Both the position numbers and the translations under genes were made by a program. The notes beneath the pieces were generated by a model, which was not told where the DNA came from, made no database searches, and was given only the letters and a program-made list of their open reading frames with translations. This document shows positions 1 to 7,521 of a stretch of 64,000 nucleotides of DNA, piece by piece; within the stretch, counting starts at the first letter, position 1; every line of letters begins with the position of its first letter. This DNA comes from Chthonomonadales bacterium (GTDB lineage Bacteria > Armatimonadota > Chthonomonadetes > Chthonomonadales > CAJBBX01). The stretch covers positions 62,001-126,000 of the forward strand of contig JADLGO010000065.1 in NCBI GenBank assembly GCA_020849275.1, read 5' to 3'.

Positions 1-594
1 CGCACCCCGGAGTTCCTGGCACTGGTCGAGTCCGAGCGCGTGATGGGGTTCTTTGCCGGGTTGCTCGAGGGCGACGTGCTGACGTTCGACTACAAGTGGC
101 TGCGGGTGGTGGCTTCGGGCGACTTCACCGGAGCGCACTACGACATCGTGTACATGGGCCGCGGCACCACCGATCTCTACACTGTCTGGACGCCGCTTGG
201 CGATGTGCCCTTTGCCCTGGGGCCACTGGCGGTGCTCGCCGGCTCCCATCGCCTCGAGCGGGTGCGCGACACCTACGGGAAGATGGACGTGGACCGCGAC
301 CATGTCACCGGCGCGTTTTCGAACGACCCGGTCGCGCTCGTGGACCGGTACGGCGGCACGTGGCGCACGGCTGAGTTCCGCGCCGGCGATGCGCTCGTTT
401 TCGGCATGTTCACCATGCACGCCTCGATCGCGAACACCTCGGACCGGTACCGCCTGAGCTGCGACACTCGCTACCAGCGCGCCGATGAGCCCGTCGATGA
501 GCGCTGGATCGGCGAGAACCCGATCGCGCACTATGCCTGGACGAAGGGGGAGACGGTTCCGATGGAGGAGAAGCGGCAAGAATGGCGCGTGTGA
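1..594 (+). CDS. Phytanoyl-CoA dioxygenase (PhyH) family protein, C-terminal part
   Basis: The reading frame is open from the first base, so the start lies outside the window; 197 residues and the stop are visible. The fragment has the PhyH layout of Fe(II)/2-oxoglutarate oxygenases: a metal-binding HxD (His-Tyr-Asp, about residues 46-48 of the fragment), a region rich in Pro/Gly with 'AGSHR', a second metal His in 'MFTMHAS' (about residue 140), and an Arg in 'YRLSCDTRYQ' that should hold the 2-oxoglutarate carboxylate. Known family role: hydroxylation of varied small substrates. The substrate here cannot be read from the sequence. The next gene is convergent, with its stop 13 bases away. Confidence 0.85.
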   Translation, partial: RTPEFLALVESERVMGFFAGLLEGDVLTFDYKWLRVVASGDFTGAHYDIVYMGRGTTDLYTVWTPLGDVPFALGPLAVLAGSHRLERVRDTYGKMDVDRDHVTGAFSNDPVALVDRYGGTWRTAEFRAGDALVFGMFTMHASIANTSDRYRLSCDTRYQRADEPVDERWIGENPIAHYAWTKGETVPMEEKRQEWRV

Positions 595-606
595 CGGAAC
601 CCGCGC

Positions 607-1848
607 TCAGCGCGGCCGCGTGTCCGGTGCGTCCGGCTGGCGAGCCGCGGCCGGCCCGTGCGCGGCGGGAAGGCATAGGGTGAACGTGGAACCGCGACCC
701 AACTCGCTCTCCACGCTCACTGCGCCTCCGTGCGACTCGACGATGTGCTTCACGATGGCAAGGCCGAGCCCGGTCCCGCCGGATTTGCGCGAGCGCGCTC
801 GGTCGACGCGGTAGAAGCGCTCGAATATGCGCGGCAGTTGGTCGCGCATCATGCCGATTCCGGTGTCGGCCACGCGCACGACGGGGCCATCGGGCCCGGC
901 CTCGCCGCTCACGCGCACGCTGCCGCCGGCCGGCGTGTACGTGATCGCGTTGTCCACCAGGTTCGCGAACGCCTGCTCGAGCTGCTCGGCGTGGGCGTGC
1001 GCCACCAGGGACCCCGTCGCTTCGCACGTGAGCGCAACACCGGCCTTGGCGGCGGGCCCCCGGAAGCGCTCCACCGTCTGACCGAGCAGGCGAGTCAGAT
1101 CCACGTCGGCTGGCTCCCGCGCGCGCGACTCGGCGTCCGCCAGCACCAGGAGGTTGGCCGAGATGCGCGCCAGGCGTTCGGTCTCCGTGACGATCGTGTC
1201 GAGGAAGCGCTGCGAGACGGCGGGGTCGTCGACCGCGCCGTCTCGCAGCGTCTCGGCCGTCGCCCGGATGGAGGCGAGAGGCGTTCGGAGCTCGTGCGAG
1301 ACGTTTGCGACGAAGTCCCGACGCACCCTCTCCATGTGCCGCCGGTCGGTCCAGTCACGCGCCACGAGAGCCAGCCGAGCCGGGCCGGCGCCGGAAGCCG
1401 GCAGCGGGCGCGCCGAGATGGCGAGGAGGCGCCCGGAAGGCCCGGGTAGCCGCACCTCGGCGTCCCGAGGTTCGCCGCTGTCGAGGGCCTCACGCGCCAG
1501 CGCGCCGAGCTCGTCCGAGAGGGTGCTCAGGAGGAGGCTGTGTCCGACGAGGCCGGCCTGCCCGGCGGGCAGTAGCGCCTCCGCCAGGGGGTTTGCCGAG
1601 GTGACCACCAGGTCCGGCCCGAGCAACACGAGCGCGACACCGCACGCGTCCGCCACTGCGTCGCGCTCGGCCGTGGCGTCGGCGCGCTCGCCCCGCGCGC
1701 CGCCCAGTCGCGCGCTCCCGGCGTCGATCTCGTGTCGGAGGCGCTCCCTCAGGCGCGCCGCTTCGGCACGGGCCACTGCCGCCAGCCGGGCGAGCGCCGC
1801 CGCGGACGCCGCCAGCACCGCGCACACTCCCAGCAGGAGCCAGATCAC
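607..1848 (-). CDS. PhoR-like sensor histidine kinase
   Basis: 413-residue sensor kinase. One membrane segment lies at residues 2-22, followed by a short coiled coil, a PAS-like domain (about 65-165), a HisKA domain with the phospho-acceptor His185 in 'VSHELRTP', and a HATPase domain with an N box near Asn296-Asn300, the 'ADTGIG' G1 box (about 327-332) and 'GGTGLGL' (about 357-363). I chose the GTG at 1848 because it follows the regulator's stop codon by four bases and begins the membrane segment; the frame stays open further upstream, but that part overlaps the regulator gene and looks non-coding. There is no large periplasmic loop, so the signal is probably sensed in the membrane or cytoplasm. 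It pairs with the adjacent response regulator. Confidence 0.92.
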   Translation of the reverse strand: MIWLLLGVCAVLAASAAALARLAAVARAEAARLRERLRHEIDAGSARLGGARGERADATAERDAVADACGVALVLLGPDLVVTSANPLAEALLPAGQAGLVGHSLLLSTLSDELGALAREALDSGEPRDAEVRLPGPSGRLLAISARPLPASGAGPARLALVARDWTDRRHMERVRRDFVANVSHELRTPLASIRATAETLRDGAVDDPAVSQRFLDTIVTETERLARISANLLVLADAESRAREPADVDLTRLLGQTVERFRGPAAKAGVALTCEATGSLVAHAHAEQLEQAFANLVDNAITYTPAGGSVRVSGEAGPDGPVVRVADTGIGMMRDQLPRIFERFYRVDRARSRKSGGTGLGLAIVKHIVESHGGAVSVESELGRGSTFTLCLPAAHGPAAARQPDAPDTRPR

Positions 1849-1852
1849 CCGG

Positions 1853-2530
1853 TTACCCGACAGCGAGCTTGTAGCCGACGCCGCGAACGGTGAGGAGGCA
1901 ACGCGGGCGTGCCGGATCGGCCTCCACCTTCTCGCGCAGCCAGCGAACATGGACGTCCACGGTGCGGTCACCCACGTAGGCGTCGGCACCCCACACACGG
2001 TCCAGGAGCACCTGCCGGGTGAACGCCTGGCCAGGGTGCAGGGCGAGGAACCGCAGCAACTCGAACTCCCGGGGCGAGAGGGAGACCACGCGTCCGCGCA
2101 CCGTCACCTCGCGGCGCTCCGCGTCGACCACGATGTCGCCGGCGGTGGTGACCGCGCCTCCAGAGTCCGGCTCGGCGGCGCGCCGCAGCACGCATTTGAC
2201 GCGCGCCATCAGCTCTCGCATACTGAACGGCTTCACGACGTAGTCGTCGGCCCCGAGCTCGAGCCCCACCACACGGTCCGTTTCGTCGGCTCGCGCGCTG
2301 AGCATGATGACGGGTACCGGGCTGTGGCGTCGCAGGTGACGACAGACATCGAGGCCGCTCGCCGTAGGAAGCATGACGTCCAGAATGACGAGGTCGGGGC
2401 GCTCCGCGCGGACCATCGCGAGGCACTGCTCCGCGTCTCCCGCGATCAGCGGCTGATGGCCTTCCTTGCGCAGGTTGTAGGCCAGGGCCTCGGTGATCGG
2501 CTCCTCATCATCGACCACGAGTACCTTCAC
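1853..2530 (-). CDS. PhoB/OmpR-family response regulator
   Basis: 225-residue two-domain regulator. The receiver domain has acidic residues in 'VVDDEE' (6-10), the phospho-acceptor Asp51 in 'ILDVMLP' and the conserved Lys100 in 'VVKPF'. The C-terminal winged helix ends in 'TVRGVGYKL', typical of OmpR/PhoB members. It is translated just ahead of the histidine kinase, and its first 23 bases overlap the end of the ABC ATPase gene, so all three are probably one transcript. Phosphate or metal response is possible but is not shown by anything in the sequence. Confidence 0.93.
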   Translation of the reverse strand: MKVLVVDDEEPITEALAYNLRKEGHQPLIAGDAEQCLAMVRAERPDLVILDVMLPTASGLDVCRHLRRHSPVPVIMLSARADETDRVVGLELGADDYVVKPFSMRELMARVKCVLRRAAEPDSGGAVTTAGDIVVDAERREVTVRGRVVSLSPREFELLRFLALHPGQAFTRQVLLDRVWGADAYVGDRTVDVHVRWLREKVEADPARPRCLLTVRGVGYKLAVG

Positions 2531-3818
2531 GGCTCTCCTCCCGGGTCTGGACGGCCGGCTGCGCCTGCGTGATGGCGCGCCGCAGCGCGGTTACGGCCTC
2601 GTCTACGTGCTCAACCGCGATGGCGCCAAGCGCGCGCAGGCGGCCAACGAGGGCGGACGCCTCCCCGCCGGTGAAGTCGCGCTCGCCGATGGCGCCCGGA
2701 CGCACGATGAACACGCGCTTGCCCGACCGGGCGGCCTCGGCCGCAAGCTCCAGGTTCGCCAGGTTGCCACGCCCGAAGGCAACCTCGGCGATCACCACGG
2801 CGTCGGCGCGCGCGATCAGGGCGGCGCAGGCCGCGCGAGCTTGCTCGCCGATCGGAGAGAAGGGCGCCTCCGCGACGTGCTCGACACCCAGCACCTCCGC
2901 GGCCTCCTGATCGGAGTCAAGCCGGTTGAGCACGCCGGCGGTGACCACCAGGCCGCGACGTCGTAGAAGCGAGAGGGCTTCCAGGCCGGTCCCGCCCCCA
3001 CACACCAGATGCACGCGCGGCGCTGTCTCCGGCGCCGCGCCGACTTCGGCGGCGCCAGCCAGCACAAGCGGGCGACCGGAAACGGGACTCCGAAGCACCT
3101 GTACCGGCGCCCCATAGGACGCCTCGAGCAGGGCGGGAGTCAGCACCTCTTCGGGCCGCCCGTCGGCGGCAATACGGCCGTGCGCGATCAGCAGGAGCCG
3201 ATCGCAGTAGTCGGCCGCAAGGTTCAGGTCATGCAGTGCGGCGAGGACCGCGGTTCCCTCGGTGTCGACGAGGCGGCGTAGAACGGAGAGCAGGTCCACC
3301 TGGTGGACCAGGTCGAGGTGGGCGGTCGGCTCGTCGAGGAGCACGATGGGCGTGGCCTGCGCGAGCGCTCGCGCGATCAGGACGCGCCGGTGCTCGCCGC
3401 CGGAGAGCGCCGTGACGGGCCGGTCCGCGATGTGCAGGATGTCCGCGGCGGCCAGGGCCCGCGCGACCGCCGCGTAGTCCTCCTCGGTGTCGCCACCTCG
3501 TCGGCGGTGCGGGTTGCGGCCCATCAACACCATCTCGCGCACGGTGAAGTCGAAGAGGCGTGGTTCGGTCTGCGGAACGACGGCGACCAGGCGAGCCACA
3601 TCGCGCGAGCCAAGGGTCTCGATGGGGTGCTCGCCAATGCGGACGGTGCCGGAGGAGGGCCGCAGGGCGCCGGTGAGGGCGCGGAGCAGCGTGGACTTGC
3701 CGGCGCCGTTGGGGCCCACGAGGCCCACCAGCTCGCCGGGCTCGAGGCGAAGCGAGACGCCACCGAGCACGGGCTCGGCTCCATAGCCGGCGACCAACCC
3801 ATGCGCCACGATCCGCAT
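2508..3818 (-). CDS. FecE/BtuD-class ABC ATPase with an extra C-terminal domain
   Basis: 436 residues. Residues 1-250 form an ABC ATPase of the iron-siderophore/heme/cobalamin importer class: Walker A 'GPNGAGKS' (35-42), signature 'LSGGE' (138-142), Walker B 'IVLLDE' (158-163). Residues about 265-430 are a second domain starting 'RVHLVCGGGTG', a Rossmann-like glycine motif, with later 'AGVLNRLDSD' and 'FGRGNLANLE'. Such fusions occur with some iron/cobalamin ATPases, and the role of the extra domain is not known to me. No permease or binding-protein gene is next to it. The gene overlaps the downstream regulator by 23 bases. It has no ribosome binding site; a -10 box sits six bases before the ATG, suggesting a leaderless message. 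Confidence 0.87.
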   Translation of the reverse strand: MRIVAHGLVAGYGAEPVLGGVSLRLEPGELVGLVGPNGAGKSTLLRALTGALRPSSGTVRIGEHPIETLGSRDVARLVAVVPQTEPRLFDFTVREMVLMGRNPHRRRGGDTEEDYAAVARALAAADILHIADRPVTALSGGEHRRVLIARALAQATPIVLLDEPTAHLDLVHQVDLLSVLRRLVDTEGTAVLAALHDLNLAADYCDRLLLIAHGRIAADGRPEEVLTPALLEASYGAPVQVLRSPVSGRPLVLAGAAEVGAAPETAPRVHLVCGGGTGLEALSLLRRRGLVVTAGVLNRLDSDQEAAEVLGVEHVAEAPFSPIGEQARAACAALIARADAVVIAEVAFGRGNLANLELAAEAARSGKRVFIVRPGAIGERDFTGGEASALVGRLRALGAIAVEHVDEAVTALRRAITQAQPAVQTREESREGTRGR

Positions 3819-3824
3819 GGCCCT

Positions 3825-3830
3825 ATGATA
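3825..3830 (-). promoter_or_regulatory. -10 box TATCAT, leaderless position
   Basis: On the minus strand TATCAT matches TATAAT at five of six positions and ends six bases before the ATG at 3818. That places the expected transcription start on or beside the start codon. No good -35 is visible 16-18 bases upstream, so this call rests on the -10 and its position. Confidence 0.45.
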
Positions 3831-3858
3831 CCCGACCTGCTACGAGCACCGGGAGTGC

Positions 3859-3898
3859 GACCGGGCCGCGGACCTCCCCCCAGAGCCGCGGCCCGGTC
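3859..3898. terminator. Perfect 13-bp inverted repeat in intergenic gap
   Basis: The left arm (3859-3871) and right arm (3886-3898) are perfectly complementary over 13 bases, all GC except one pair, with a 14-base loop. It lies in the 303-base gap (3819-4121) between the unknown exported protein and the ATPase gene, both on the minus strand, upstream of the ATPase -10 box. There is no T-run on either side, so it is a hairpin of terminator or regulatory type rather than a classical intrinsic terminator. Nothing else was recognised in this gap. Confidence 0.5.
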
Positions 3899-4121
3899 TA
3901 CCCCCGACAGGGAACGACAGCCTGGCTCGGCCCAGCCCTGGTCACCGTCGGAGGATGCCCTCAGCCTTCTGTGCTCGCCGCCATCACGGCCGTTTGGGGG
4001 CGTCGTGGATCGGCGCGTTGGCGCTCTCTAGGACCCGAACCCGCCGGCGTGCGCGGAGGTTACAGGAGGCCCAGGAACCGAGCCGAGCGAACCGGCCCGC
4101 GAGGTACGGTCGGGGCGGTCG

Positions 4122-5582
4122 CTAAGGGGGGAGGGACGCAGCGGGTACCCACTCGACCGGCGGAAGCACGGCGCGCTGCCCGGGCCGGACCACGACGCCA
4201 TCCGCGAGCGTGTTGCGCCACGATCCGGCCGGGCGGCGGGTTCGCCATGCGGCGTACTGCGCGGCCGTGCCGTCGACGCCGTCGATGGCGGAGCGCATCG
4301 TGCGGGGCACGACCTCAACGCGGTAGCGTCCCGGAGCGAGGTTCGGGAGGATAACCACGCCGTCGGGTGACACGGTTGCCCGCGCCTCGCGTGGAGCGCT
4401 CCAGCCGGCCTGCTCGCGTCTCCAGAGGCGGACCAGCAGCACGGCGGCGCCAACCGGGTCGCCTGCCACCAGGACGCGCGCAGCGATCGATCCCCCTGCC
4501 TCGCCGCGCGCGGCCGGGAACAGCGGCCGCGTCGGGGCCGCGCCGGGCCACAGCGCCATGCTGCGTCCGAAGCGCAGCAGGAGGGCATCGCGGCGGTTGG
4601 CGGCCGATGGCAGCACGACCAGCAGCGGCTCGCCCTCCCACGTCACCGCCTGCCAGTGGCTCGCACCCGCAGAGAGCTTGACCCGTATGGCTCCCATCGG
4701 GCCGGCCGTGGCCGTCACGCGGAGGCGCCGCGCCGCGCCGGGGCGTGGCACGGGGAGGGCGGCCGGCACGCCGGACGCCACCAGCAGGCGCTGGCGCTCG
4801 CCGTAACCGGCGGACGGTCTGAGCGTGGAGCGGTCCAGCACACGGCGGGCGTCGGCTCCTCCAAGCACGGCGAACCTCGCAGGAAGAGGGTCGCCGGGCG
4901 CCTCCAGGGATACCGGGACCATCTCGCCGAACACGCGGGTCGCGCTCGGCAGGGGCACCCCACGGATGCGGAAGGCGAAGTCGCGCGGCTGGCGCCCGGG
5001 CGGCGCGACCGCCAGACGGCCGGCGATGGAGGTCAACAGGCGCGCGTTCGGACCAGCGGCCTCGAGCATCACGCCGTAGAGGCGGCCGCCGGCGATCTCG
5101 CGGCGCGGCCGGCCAGGATCGTCGGGCGACACGGGCCGCAGGCGCCGGCCGGTGTCGTCGATGGCCTCCACGGACGCCGTGTCGATGCTGAACCACTCGG
5201 ACGCGCGGGTGATCGGCTCGATGACCTGGAGGATGATCTGGATGCGGCCGAGGGGTCGCGGATCGCCGGCGGCCGCAACCAAGATGTTACGTGCGCGGTC
5301 CTCGCCGAAGAGGTGACGAACCGAGACCACGTAGCCGTCGACGACGTCGGCGAGCGTCACGAAGAGACGCGGCTCCACCGGGTCGTAGACGCCCCGTCCC
5401 GGCGGGCCGCCCATGCCAAATGGCGGGCGGCCGCCCTGAAGGCCGGGCGCCGGCCAGGCCTCCGTGGGCCGTGGCGCGCCACGCCGGCGACCCGGCCCAT
5501 CGCCGCGGCTCCAGGTCAGGAGGACCGCCGCGCCGAGGCCGAGGAGCGCGAGGATGGCCACCGGCGCAACCGACTTTGGCAT
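4122..5582 (-). CDS. Unknown exported or membrane-anchored protein
   Basis: 486 residues; I do not recognise the family. The N-terminus has a single hydrophobic segment (about 4-22) and then a Gly/Pro/Arg-rich linker (to about 65), as in an N-terminally anchored periplasmic protein. The body looks beta-rich. Residues about 395-450 ('GGSIAARVLVAGDPVGAAV', then 'PDGVVILPNLAPGRYRVEV') resemble a carboxypeptidase-regulatory-like/Ig-fold module, used for surface or polysaccharide contacts. It starts 42 bases after tyrS on the same strand and is probably cotranscribed with it. Function unknown. Confidence 0.75.
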   Translation of the reverse strand: MPKSVAPVAILALLGLGAAVLLTWSRGDGPGRRRGAPRPTEAWPAPGLQGGRPPFGMGGPPGRGVYDPVEPRLFVTLADVVDGYVVSVRHLFGEDRARNILVAAAGDPRPLGRIQIILQVIEPITRASEWFSIDTASVEAIDDTGRRLRPVSPDDPGRPRREIAGGRLYGVMLEAAGPNARLLTSIAGRLAVAPPGRQPRDFAFRIRGVPLPSATRVFGEMVPVSLEAPGDPLPARFAVLGGADARRVLDRSTLRPSAGYGERQRLLVASGVPAALPVPRPGAARRLRVTATAGPMGAIRVKLSAGASHWQAVTWEGEPLLVVLPSAANRRDALLLRFGRSMALWPGAAPTRPLFPAARGEAGGSIAARVLVAGDPVGAAVLLVRLWRREQAGWSAPREARATVSPDGVVILPNLAPGRYRVEVVPRTMRSAIDGVDGTAAQYAAWRTRRPAGSWRNTLADGVVVRPGQRAVLPPVEWVPAASLPP

Positions 5583-5624
5583 GTGCGCTTCCCGTTCGGC
5601 GGCGGCCGCGGATGTGCCCGCCGC

Positions 5625-6857
5625 TCAGTGGGGGCCGAGGCGCAGGCGCACGAACCGTCGGCTCCCCACCTGCAAAGTCGCGCCGTCGAGGGACTCCAGC
5701 GGAAGCTCTGCGTCGGGCGAGGTGACGCGCTCGCCGTCGACGTGGACGCCTCCCTGCTCCACCAGACGGCGCGCGTCGCCCGTGCCCCGCGCCAGGCCGG
5801 CCGCGACGAGCAGTCGGCACACCCAGACGCCACCGCTGCGCGCAAGGTCGGGCGACACCGTGAGCTCTGGCATGTCGGCTGGCATCTCGCCGCGTGCGTG
5901 GATGCGCTCGAACTCGGCATCCGCGAGGGCAGCGGCCTCCTCGCCGTGGTAGGTTGCCACCACGGTACGCGCGAGGCGCCGCTTCACGTCCTTCGGGTTG
6001 CGTCGTCCGGCGGCGGCGTCCTCCAGCAGGCCGCGGACCTCGCCCATCGGGATGGCGGTGGCGAGCTCAAAGTAGGTGGGCATTGCCTCGTCGGAGATCG
6101 ACATCAGCTTGCCGAACATCACGTCGGGCGGCTCCGTTATACCCACGTAGTTACCCAGCGACTTCGACATCTTCTGCACGCCGTCCAGTCCCACGAGGAG
6201 GGGAGTGAACAGGGCCACCTGCGGGTCCTGCCCGAACTGGCCCTGAAGCGCGCGGCCGGCCAGGATGTTGAACATCTGGTCCGTTCCGCCCATCTCGATA
6301 TCGGCCTCAAGCACCACGGAATCGTAGGCCTGGCAGAGCGGGTAGAGGAGCTCGTGGAGACCGATCGGCCGGCCGTCTCGCCAGCGCTTGGTGAAGTCGT
6401 CGCGCTCCATCACCTGAGCCACCGTCATGCGCGAGGCGAGCCGAATCACGTCGGAGAAGCCCATCGCGCCAAGCCACTCGCTGTTGAACCGAATCTCCGT
6501 GCGCGCCGGGTCCAGGATGCGGTGGTACTGCGCCTCGTAGGTTGCGGCGTTGGCGCGCACCTCCTCGGCGGTAAGCTGGCGGCGCGTCTCGTTCCGGCCA
6601 GAGGGGTCGCCGATCGCGGCGGTGAAGTCGCCGATGATCACGACGACGCGGTGCCCAAGGTCCTGGAACTGCCGCAGCTTGCGCAGTACGACGGCGGTGC
6701 CCAGGTGGATGTCGGGCGCGGTCGGGTCCAGGCCGAGCTTGATGACGAGTGGCTTTCCTTCGCGCGCCGAACGGGCGAGCTTCTCTTCCAGCCCGCGCTC
6801 GGGAACGATGCCTCCGGTGCCCCTGCGGAGCGCTTCGGCTTGCTTCTGGATGTCCAC
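5625..6857 (-). CDS. tyrS: Tyrosyl-tRNA synthetase
   Basis: Charges tRNA-Tyr in the cytoplasm. 410 residues, usual for the bacterial enzyme. The class I signature appears as 'HLGT' (51-54) after 'GLDPTAPDIH', and 'KMSKS' (228-232) closes the active site. The C-terminal S4-like RNA-binding domain is present (about 340-405). I chose the GTG at 6857: the frame is open back to a GTG at 6908, but the clear promoter at 6911-6940 puts the transcription start near 6904, downstream of that upstream GTG. Confidence 0.95.
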   Translation of the reverse strand: MDIQKQAEALRRGTGGIVPERGLEEKLARSAREGKPLVIKLGLDPTAPDIHLGTAVVLRKLRQFQDLGHRVVVIIGDFTAAIGDPSGRNETRRQLTAEEVRANAATYEAQYHRILDPARTEIRFNSEWLGAMGFSDVIRLASRMTVAQVMERDDFTKRWRDGRPIGLHELLYPLCQAYDSVVLEADIEMGGTDQMFNILAGRALQGQFGQDPQVALFTPLLVGLDGVQKMSKSLGNYVGITEPPDVMFGKLMSISDEAMPTYFELATAIPMGEVRGLLEDAAAGRRNPKDVKRRLARTVVATYHGEEAAALADAEFERIHARGEMPADMPELTVSPDLARSGGVWVCRLLVAAGLARGTGDARRLVEQGGVHVDGERVTSPDAELPLESLDGATLQVGSRRFVRLRLGPH

Positions 6858-6910
6858 GTACGGTTGGTCCTCGCGCGATGTGGGCGCGTGCGGGCGCGCT
6901 CCGTGCACTC

Positions 6911-6940
6911 AGTATAGCGCGGGCCAGTGGGGGGCGTCAA
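6911..6940 (-). promoter_or_regulatory. tyrS promoter
   Basis: Minus-strand -35 TTGACG (6935-6940), 18-base spacer and -10 TATACT (6911-6916). The predicted start near 6904 gives a leader of about 47 bases. No T-box-like leader is possible in so short a stretch. Confidence 0.8.
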
Positions 6941-6947
6941 ACGACGT

Positions 6948-6975
6948 GGCGGCCTTCTGAAGGCAGGAGGCCGCC
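6948..6975. terminator. Hairpin between broken gene and tyrS promoter
   Basis: Arms 6948-6958 and 6965-6975 pair over 11 bases with one G-U-type mismatch and a six-base loop. It follows the stop of the broken gene at 6998 on the minus strand and precedes the tyrS promoter. No T-run follows, so termination is only suggested. Confidence 0.4.
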
Positions 6976-6997
6976 GCGCCGCGCGATGAGACGCGGG

Positions 6998-7431
6998 CTA
7001 CTGCTTCGTCATCGCGATGGTGACCTCTTTCGCCAGGTCCGGCTCAACGTCAATCGCGGTCGTGCCCTTCCAGGTTCCACCACTGGAGGCGAAGGTCGCC
7101 GCCAGTTCGTAGCGGCCGGGCGCAACGGCGGGCCGGGTGAGCACCCACTTGCCCGTGGGAGCGTCGCGACGGTGACGCCCCACGTGGTCTGCGAGCCGTC
7201 CCTGGTCGCCTTGATGGTGGCGCCCGCGGGAGCCCCCGTGGTGATGATGGTGAGCTTGAGCAGCACCGTCGGGGTACAGCGATCCTCGCCGGAGCTGGCT
7301 GCTCTGCTGGTTCTGCGGGTTGGCCAGTCAGATCGACGGAACGGGCGCGAATCGCTGGGGCGGAGTCGGTGGCACGGGTGGGGCGCGCGAGGAGGGGCGG
7401 TGCCCGGCGGCGACCCTCGGGCGCGGCGCAA
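6998..7431 (-). pseudogene. Frameshifted remnant of a small exported beta-sandwich protein
   Basis: Two minus-strand frames together read like one protein. One frame gives 'VLLKLTIITTGAPAGATIKA' then 'GSQTTWGVTV' (about 7260-7165); the next frame gives 'APTGKWVLTRPAVAPGRYEL' and ends 'EVTIAMTKQ' at the stop at 6998. The switch lies near 7160-7175 and needs a one-base loss or a two-base gain. The upstream part (to about 7430) is Pro/Ala-rich and may need a further shift, so the 5' border is approximate. The pattern fits a PEGA- or Ig-like periplasmic protein, but I cannot name the family. It could also be a sequencing or assembly error rather than a true pseudogene. Confidence 0.5.
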
Positions 7432-7521
7432 GTGGACTTGTCCATGCGCGCGGCGCGGCCCCTGGTACGGATGGCGGGCGGGTCGGGCGGGGGCGGCCGG
7501 TCGCGGTCGATCGCGCGGCCG

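Noticed and set aside
3819-4121. Possible cobalamin riboswitch upstream of the FecE/BtuD-like gene
   Set aside because: None of the conserved B12-box bases were found, and the -10 box beside the ATG leaves no leader.
6906-6908. GTG at 6908 as the tyrS start
   Set aside because: It precedes the predicted transcription start near 6904.
4656-6917. 753-codon open frame on the plus strand
   Set aside because: It runs antisense to the exported protein gene and tyrS, both with clear family or codon evidence; long antisense frames are expected at this GC content.
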